Positions 57,938 through 64,000 of a DNA stretch of 64,000 nucleotides are shown here, piece by piece; the stretch's first letter is position 1, and every line of letters starts with the position of its first letter. Made by a program: the position numbers and the translations under genes. The notes beneath the pieces were generated by a model. That model had not been told where the DNA came from, made no database searches, and saw nothing but the letters and a program-made list of their open reading frames with translations. This stretch comes from Symsagittifera roscoffensis (Eukaryota; Xenacoelomorpha; Acoela; Convolutidae): positions 3,363,624 to 3,427,623 of the forward strand of contig NC_087071.1 of assembly GCF_963678635.1 (NCBI RefSeq), written 5' to 3'.

Positions 57938-60170
57938 CCAGCCGATGCGATAGAGTACACTGATGCTGATTTAAAAAAACAGTTATCAACTTGACAATTG
58001 CTTTTAGATTTTGTGGCATCTTTTGAGCCCTTTTTTAAAAATCCAAAAAAATCTACCAAATAATTTCGGTGGGGACTTTTTTGTTTGATTTTCAAGAGGA
58101 ACTTGATCGTATAGCGTATCGTATAAACTACATGGCTTCTTCTTTTTCAACCTCGCAATAGGAGATAATTTGGTCCTTTTAGTTAATTCAATTCGTACTT
58201 GAGGCAAAACTTTTAACAACACTTGTGACTCATTGTTTTGTAATGAAGTCCGAGCTACATTTTCTTGAAGCTCCATTGCCCTTGTAGCTGCTTTTAAACT
58301 CTGAATCTGGCTTTGTGATGTTCCTTGCACCTTTGCTGTATTTAGCAAAGTCTTCAAATAGTTTTTCAGAGCATTTGGATTATGTCACAGAGATACGTTT
58401 TTAAGTTTTTCGGTAGGATCAATCAGTGTTTTGATTTGGCCCTGCACGTTTTCTTGCAGCTCGACAAATTTATCCATTGCTCCCAAAACGGCTTCCTCGA
58501 GGGTATTATGATTCTCATTCCAAGTTCTGATCAGCTCATCCGGCACTACCCATTCAGCTATTTCTTTGGGGACTAAGATGAACCGAGCGTTTTTGTGCCG
58601 TGACCAGTGACATTTTTGTGGACAGATAGTGCACGATCCATCATCTCTTATTTCGCAGCATTCATTTTTCTCCTCGTCGTTTCCATAAACACATACCTTA
58701 TGACAAGTTAGATTACGTTGGTTACACAATGTTGGATGGTTTCCATCATTTACGTCTTGTTTTTTCACTTCTATCCTTTTTGTCTCAATTTTCTCTCCTG
58801 GGGAAGCGCCAATAGCACTTGCAATAGAGTTTAGTCTAGCTAACAGTGTCGCTGTATCATTTGCTGCCTGATAAACTTGATACTCAACTTGCTCACACGT
58901 TTCTTGCAGTGATAATCTTTTGTATGTAACTTCACCGCTTTTTTCAGTTGGAACTGGTTCTATCGAACAGAGCATTTTAACAAGTTCTATTCGACCCCTC
59001 ATACAGAGCATTCACCAGTCCCTGATCTTAGGATTTTTGACATCTTCCACTGTGTTTACTCTGAATGCAGAGTTGTTCACTTCTACCAGTCGGGTATAAT
59101 GTCCACAATGATGACGCCAATTTCGTTTTTGTAGTGTTTTTTGTTTGAACATTTTCCTATTTTTGTTGTCCGGAAGCCCAGAAAGAAAGTTTCATTATCT
59201 ATCGCAGAAGGTTTCATCCCTTCAACTTGTTTCCAGCTCGACGTTAGGATCACCTCGTTGGAATTGTTAGTCCTATAAAAATCAAGAATCGAACCTGCAG
59301 CTGAAGGCAGCTTTTCAGTTCCTTCTGAAACAATACGAGAGACAAAAACAGATATCCCAGCCTCAGTATAAGTTGCCATTCTGATTTGGTAGCTCTTATT
59401 TGCTTTCAATGGGCTCTCAAAACATTTCGCTATATCAAGCAAGCATTTGTCGGCTTGTACCTATACCGAGTCGCAAAAGTCAATTTCCGAATACAGATTT
59501 TCAAATGAGTCGTTTTCAGGATCACGTGTTGGGCTCCCTTGTGTACGGTAGTTTTCAACCTCCATTATTTGGGTTTGGCGTTTTCTCCAACTTACACTCA
59601 TTTTCTGTGCGTCGACTTCTGCTTGAACAAAGCATGGTGGCATAAGTGAATCCCCATTGATTGTAAAAAACCCATTGCTGCGACAAAAAATGATAGCCGC
59701 AAACTGAGTTTTTCTTTTTGTTCGAACAGTTTGGCTGCAATGCTTTTGATACAAAACCAAAACCAAAACCTTCACCTCGTTGTTGGTCAGATTTTGCATT
59801 TTCAACTTTTGAAGTTTACTCAGCGAACGTTTGAAAATTTCAGGGACCCTAATATTTTCAAACTATTTTTTTCTTCTTCGTCCGAATTGTTTGTGTTTTC
59901 TTCATTTTCGGAGTGATCGCGTAGATCATCAGCATTTTTAGTTTCTCCAAAAGACGATGTTTCTCGAGTTGCAACTGTTTGGAAGAGAGGTTGATAAAAA
60001 CTTGGCACACTAGAACATTATTTGTAGGTGGCAGCTCTTAGTTGAAATTCATTAGTTCCAGATTTTCCACTTATTTTAACAAAGTCAGTAGCTATTTTGT
60101 TTCGTTGCATTTTTCCTCAATGAAAACGCGGGCGATGTGTATCTGGTTTTCTAACGTTACTATACAAGTA
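57938..60170 (-). pseudogene. Truncated SNTX-FN3-GTPase paralogue lacking the G domain
   Basis: Inverted relative to the 38.3-42.1 kb gene and co-linear with its residues from about 330 to the end. Visible: ARVF-EEKCNET remnant near 60,130, an acidic linker (ENEENTNNSDEEEK), FN3 (59805-59461 and 59442-59083), the Cys/His module (59011-58385, CHKVCVYGN and CTICPQKCHWSRHKNARF) and tail 58357-58004. At about 59,090 VIIVDIIPD runs straight into LVEVNNSAFRVNT, so the whole P-loop to G4 segment is gone (about 570 bp of the intact gene). There are several stops and frameshifts, and the SNTX domain is absent. Confidence 0.85.
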
Positions 60171-60534
60171 TTGATTTTTTATTGACTGATGAGCAGTCAG
60201 TAGACAAATCGCCGAGCTGTGGAAGCAAATTTCTGACTGACGCACAAAAACTGTCTGTGGCGCACTCTTGTATCCTGTAAGACTCAGGATCTAAAAAACC
60301 TGCTTCAACATCTGTAAATTATCGGCAATTTAAACAAATAATATGAAAAAAATAAGGTAAACATTTTCTTTTTAACATGTTGTCAAAACGTTCTCAACAA
60401 TCTCAAAAATCTGTAGAGGTTTTTTGATGGCAAACTGACCTTAATCGGACAAACCAGTAGTTTCAAGGCCTTTTGTCTAAGAAAATCTTATTTTAGCTTT
60501 TTCGCTTTCGCGCTATAATGACGTCATTAATTTA
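60171..60534. other. Possible 3' LTR or flank of the BEL/Pao element
   Basis: It lies just beyond the pol stop. No matching second LTR is present in the window, so the end cannot be set. TGACGTCA sits at about 60,519. Confidence 0.3.
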
Positions 60535-63262
60535 AGCGCGAACATCTTCAGCGCCCAAAGGAGCGAAAATGGGTGCGAGTCTTACAGCCGGTCGAGTTAG
60601 TTCCACGGAGCGGATGGTGACTACGGCGGATCGGGCTATATTGTCTTTTCCGTATTTAAGGGTTTTTATACGAGCCAAAGGGTAGTGTTCCTTTGGGCTG
60701 CCTTTGGGAATCCACTGTTTTTAAAATACGCCATTATCGAAGTGCCACTTACTACGTTTATTCAGCGCTGACCTCGAAGCCAACGACTCCAAATTGCGTT
60801 GGCGTAGCTTTGCGTCCGGATATATTGCTTTCGATTGTCGAAGTGCTCCTGGAAAGAGAGAGAAGGAAAGCTAGTACCATTTCGGTCTAACAAAAAGTGA
60901 TTAGGAGTTAACACCTCAAAACCATCCGGATTTGCACCTACTGATGATATACGTCGAGCATTCATTGATTGCTCTACGAGACAGAAAGTTGTTTCAAGGA
61001 CTTCGGAAGGGAGCTTTCTACTTCCTATTTTTGTGCTTTTACAATATTGCGAATAACCTTTTACAACACCGAACGAGCCGTTCCCAAGAACCACCGTCTT
61101 TGGGGTTAAATTTCCGTTTAATACCCTTTTTTGCCAACTCTGGAGACTCCTGTCCAATCCACGACTGAATACAATTCAAGAGCTCTTTTTCGGCTCCCAC
61201 AAAAGTGGTGCCGTTATCAGACCAAACGACTGATGGAGTGCCGCGACGGGCAATGAGTCTTTCGATTCCCATTACACACGAACTCGTGTCCATGGATGAA
61301 ACAATCTCAATATGTACAGCTCTTGTGGTCATACAAAAAAATTGGAAGTACCATCGTGTTTCAGAACTCCTCCTGATTGAGACCTAAAAAGGTCCAAAAA
61401 AATCAACACCACAATTTGTGAAGTGAGGCTGGCGGTAACCAAACCTTTCAACTGTGTCATCATGGGTGTGACAGTTTTGGCTTTGCGCTTACTACATATA
61501 AGGCAGTGGTCTTCATTGGACTTTATTGAAGAGCGAAGGATCAAGATTGCAAACTCTAAGTGAATTACAGCTCACAGATAGTCTAAGAACTGACGCTGAT
61601 TGCAATAGTGAATATCACTTGCAAACAATTTTACCAGAGTAAGCATTTCATCAAGGATTAATTGGTGTTTTGTGTTATATATAGTTTCAACTAGGTGGAG
61701 AATTTGCCCTATTGAACGAATGAAGAATGCAGGACCCATAAGCGATGCATATTGTGCGATACGAGTAGACTTTTGGACAATTTGTCGCAAGAGAGGAGTA
61801 AATATTCTGCTTCAAAAGATTCCTTTTGGGAAATCAACAACAGTCGTTGTTTGGCGGTTTCTTATCCAACCTGATCGGTTATTCCCTTGACTTAAGTGCG
61901 GTAGTGCCGGTGTTTTGGACTCAGTCTGATCATGAAGGCAACCACTCGCTGGAGTTTACGAAACGAGCTGAATTCTTCCCATGCAAATAAAATGGGTTGT
62001 TTTTGTACAACGTTTGAAAAATTAGAGGCCTGCTCTAAACAACCTTTATTAAGGTCACAAGCGGGACCAGTCAGGCGGATTATTTAGTACTTCTCTGCTT
62101 GGCTTGAAAAGCCACTCGCGATTTTTCAGCAGACTTGGCCCGTGTACCCAGCTGCTTGTTTTTAAGGTCTCCGCTGAGATTCCTCTGGTTCCCGTATCAG
62201 CAGAGTTGTCCCCACTTAAGACGTGAAACCACTTGTCTACGGTCGTACTTTCCAGAATCTCACGAATCCGGTTTTTCGCGAGTGTGGGTTGCTTACTGCC
62301 TGAGTTTAACCACTGAAACACAGTGGTGCTGTCAGTCCACATGAACGTGTTTGACACAGGAATGGTTAGAGCTTTGAGGATATCTTCCTTCAAGCAGGTA
62401 GCGAGTAATGCGGCTTGCAGTTCAAGCTTCGGGATCGAAAGCGTTTTCCTGGTCGCGACTCTTGCTTTTCCAAAGACGAAATCAACTTGTGTTCAGCAAA
62501 CAGCACAAAAAACTTCTTCTGAGCTGTCATCGAACATGTGCAACTCAACCCAATCAACTGGTGCGGAGAAGTAGCTGCTCATATTTCCTAGAGTTGGCAA
62601 ACCAGAGTGCCAGGCAAGATATTTTTTTCTTGATATCAACAGGTAGCTCATCATCACATTGTTGGCCATGAATGCGCCAGATTTCTTTCAACAATAATCG
62701 CGCTCTTACGGTATAGGGCGCTACGAGACCTAGGGGATCGCAAACTGAAGATACGAAACTTAACACTGTTCGCGGTGTTATCGAACTTTAAGTTCACGGT
62801 TGACACCACGGCTTACGACCAAATTGTCGTCGATATGGTCCCAATTCAGACCAAAAAAAATGGGAGAAATTATACACACAAGTTACAATTTTTGTACTTT
62901 CCTGTTGCGGCGCGCTTTTGGGAGGGTTCAACTCCTTGTTAACTTTAGTTACGTTACTTATGAACTTATTTAATATAAAACCAACTAGAGCTAACAGAGT
63001 AATCGACTCTTGACTCAATTTAAATGAAACATCAGGGTCCTCAAAGGAGTCTAGATAGTCGTACATATAAGGTAGTCTGGAACTGCGCACGCTGCGTCAG
63101 GGAACATTGACTGATTATCCATTGCAGTCCGTTGCAAAGCATAATTTGCACACGCCGGCAAATCTCTCGCTCCAAAGATGTGTCTAGTGTACTGGTGTAC
63201 AAGCACATCGGGAGTTTCGCTTTGAGTTTTTGCATTTTTGGGTTTGTCCACAAGTTGAACAT
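60535..63262 (-). mobile_element. BEL/Pao LTR retrotransposon pol remnant
   Basis: From right to left: RT (YTRHIFGARDLPACANYALQ; then YMYDYLDSFEDPD, where the YVDD box reads YMYD at 63069-63058), linker (SSVCDPLGLVAPYTVRARLL), RNase H (TFMWTDSTTVFQWLNSG) and integrase. Integrase has CLICSKRKAKTVTPMM, VHIEIVSSMD, VVWSDNGTTFVGAEKELLNC, and the tail with EVLTPNHFLL and SYANAIWSRWLRGQR. The end reads SAVVTIRSVELTRPAVRLAP to a stop near 60,535. At least six stops or frameshifts. Gag and protease are missing (5' truncated), and no LTR pair is visible. Confidence 0.85.
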
Positions 63263-64000
63263 TTTTTACACAATTTCAGCATTAGGGTTGTCTTTCATTA
63301 GCTTAGGGGAAGTGAATTCCATGCTAGCTCTGCATGAAAAATTGGACTTGCCCTCGAGCAAAATTGACCTTGAGCGAAAATTTGGACAACTTCGCATGTA
63401 TTTACAGCTTAATAGATTCTACGGTTTGTAAGAAAAGCTTCGACAATTTAACAAGGCTAGGACAAAAGTTTTAAATTTTTTTGAAAAATTCGACGGAATA
63501 AGAAAAAGATATAGTCCTTAAAAAACTCAATTGATAGAAAAAAAATTTAGAAAAAATTCATTTGATAACAAATTGGTCTAATCTCAAAACACCTAAATTT
63601 TTGCAAAAAGTAAGCTAAAACTAAGCCTATGTTAACGCCCATTTGGAATCAATTGCTTAGTGACTCAGTACAGTTTGGAAGTACTTCTATACTCTATTCA
63701 TTCACCTTAATTATAAACGTTATTGTTAACTGGAGAACTTACCTTTTTCGAGCAACAATATTCTTGAGGTTAAAATAGTCTTAAGTTCCAATTCTTATAA
63801 ATCACTTTTTTTGTTTGGTAGAAATAATTGACTTGAGGTAAGGTCAAGAACAGTTTGCAAAACTAGATATTAAATCCGCTTTTGTTTTTTTTTTGTATCA
63901 GAGCTGCTTTTGTTTGAGAAACTTTTTTAAAGAAAAAATTCATTCGATGGCAAAACACTATATCTAGCATATACATTTGATAATTTTCTTCGAAATCCCG
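63263..64000. other. No gene recognised
   Basis: AT-rich to the end of the window. The small plus-strand frame 63132-63431 overlaps the BEL remnant and is not supported. Confidence 0.4.

Overview
This is metazoan nuclear DNA: AT-rich and intron-bearing (GT-AG junctions whose codon phases agree), with one N gap and many animal-type transposons. The mix of a copia element with very short LTRs, a Ty3/gypsy element, a BEL/Pao element, a Penelope-like element with a GIY-YIG remnant, two non-LTR elements, a hAT-type MITE and a stonustoxin-like GTPase suggests an aquatic invertebrate. I cannot name the species. No bacterial operons, rRNA or CRISPR were seen.

1-9.2 kb: a minus-strand 53BP1-like gene. 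Eight exons, several without their own ATG, join with consistent phases into a tandem Tudor module, a short linker that resembles the ubiquitin-recognition segment, and a C-terminal tandem BRCT. Its 5' end lies beyond 9186. The introns hold a hAT MITE, a ~57-bp tandem repeat, two copies of a small foldback MITE and an older dispersed repeat. A second copy of that older repeat, at 9.5 kb, is split by a complete 4.8-kb copia element (9775-14575). The copia carries an internal 381-bp near-perfect palindrome.

14.6-37.5 kb: mostly transposon graveyard. It has two tRNA-like stretches (16.7-16.9 kb), a non-LTR retrotransposon (18.7-19.8 kb), and two copies of a PD-(D/E)XK-like fragment (21 and 24 kb). 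A Penelope-like element with terminal direct repeats (24.5-32.95 kb) is split by a nested Ty3/gypsy element (25.06-31.28 kb). A (TAC)n-tailed non-LTR element (34.1-36.0 kb) and a 200-bp assembly gap follow.

38-42 kb: a large, almost intronless gene encoding a stonustoxin-type domain, a helical region, an acidic linker, an FN3 domain, a P-loop G domain, a Cys/His cluster and a helical tail. One in-frame TAG interrupts it. A truncated inverted paralogue at 57.9-60.2 kb has lost exactly the G-domain segment. Between the two lie a 4.6-kb satellite of 20/21-bp TGATCATG monomers (44.1-48.7 kb) and a tandem duplication of unknown content (49.4-53.1 kb).

60.5-63.3 kb: a degraded BEL/Pao pol region. 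Of the six reverse transcriptases in the window, five have lost or changed the catalytic YxDD-type motif. The repeats therefore look inactive as autonomous elements. The 53BP1-like gene and perhaps the SNTX-GTPase gene are the only probable host genes.
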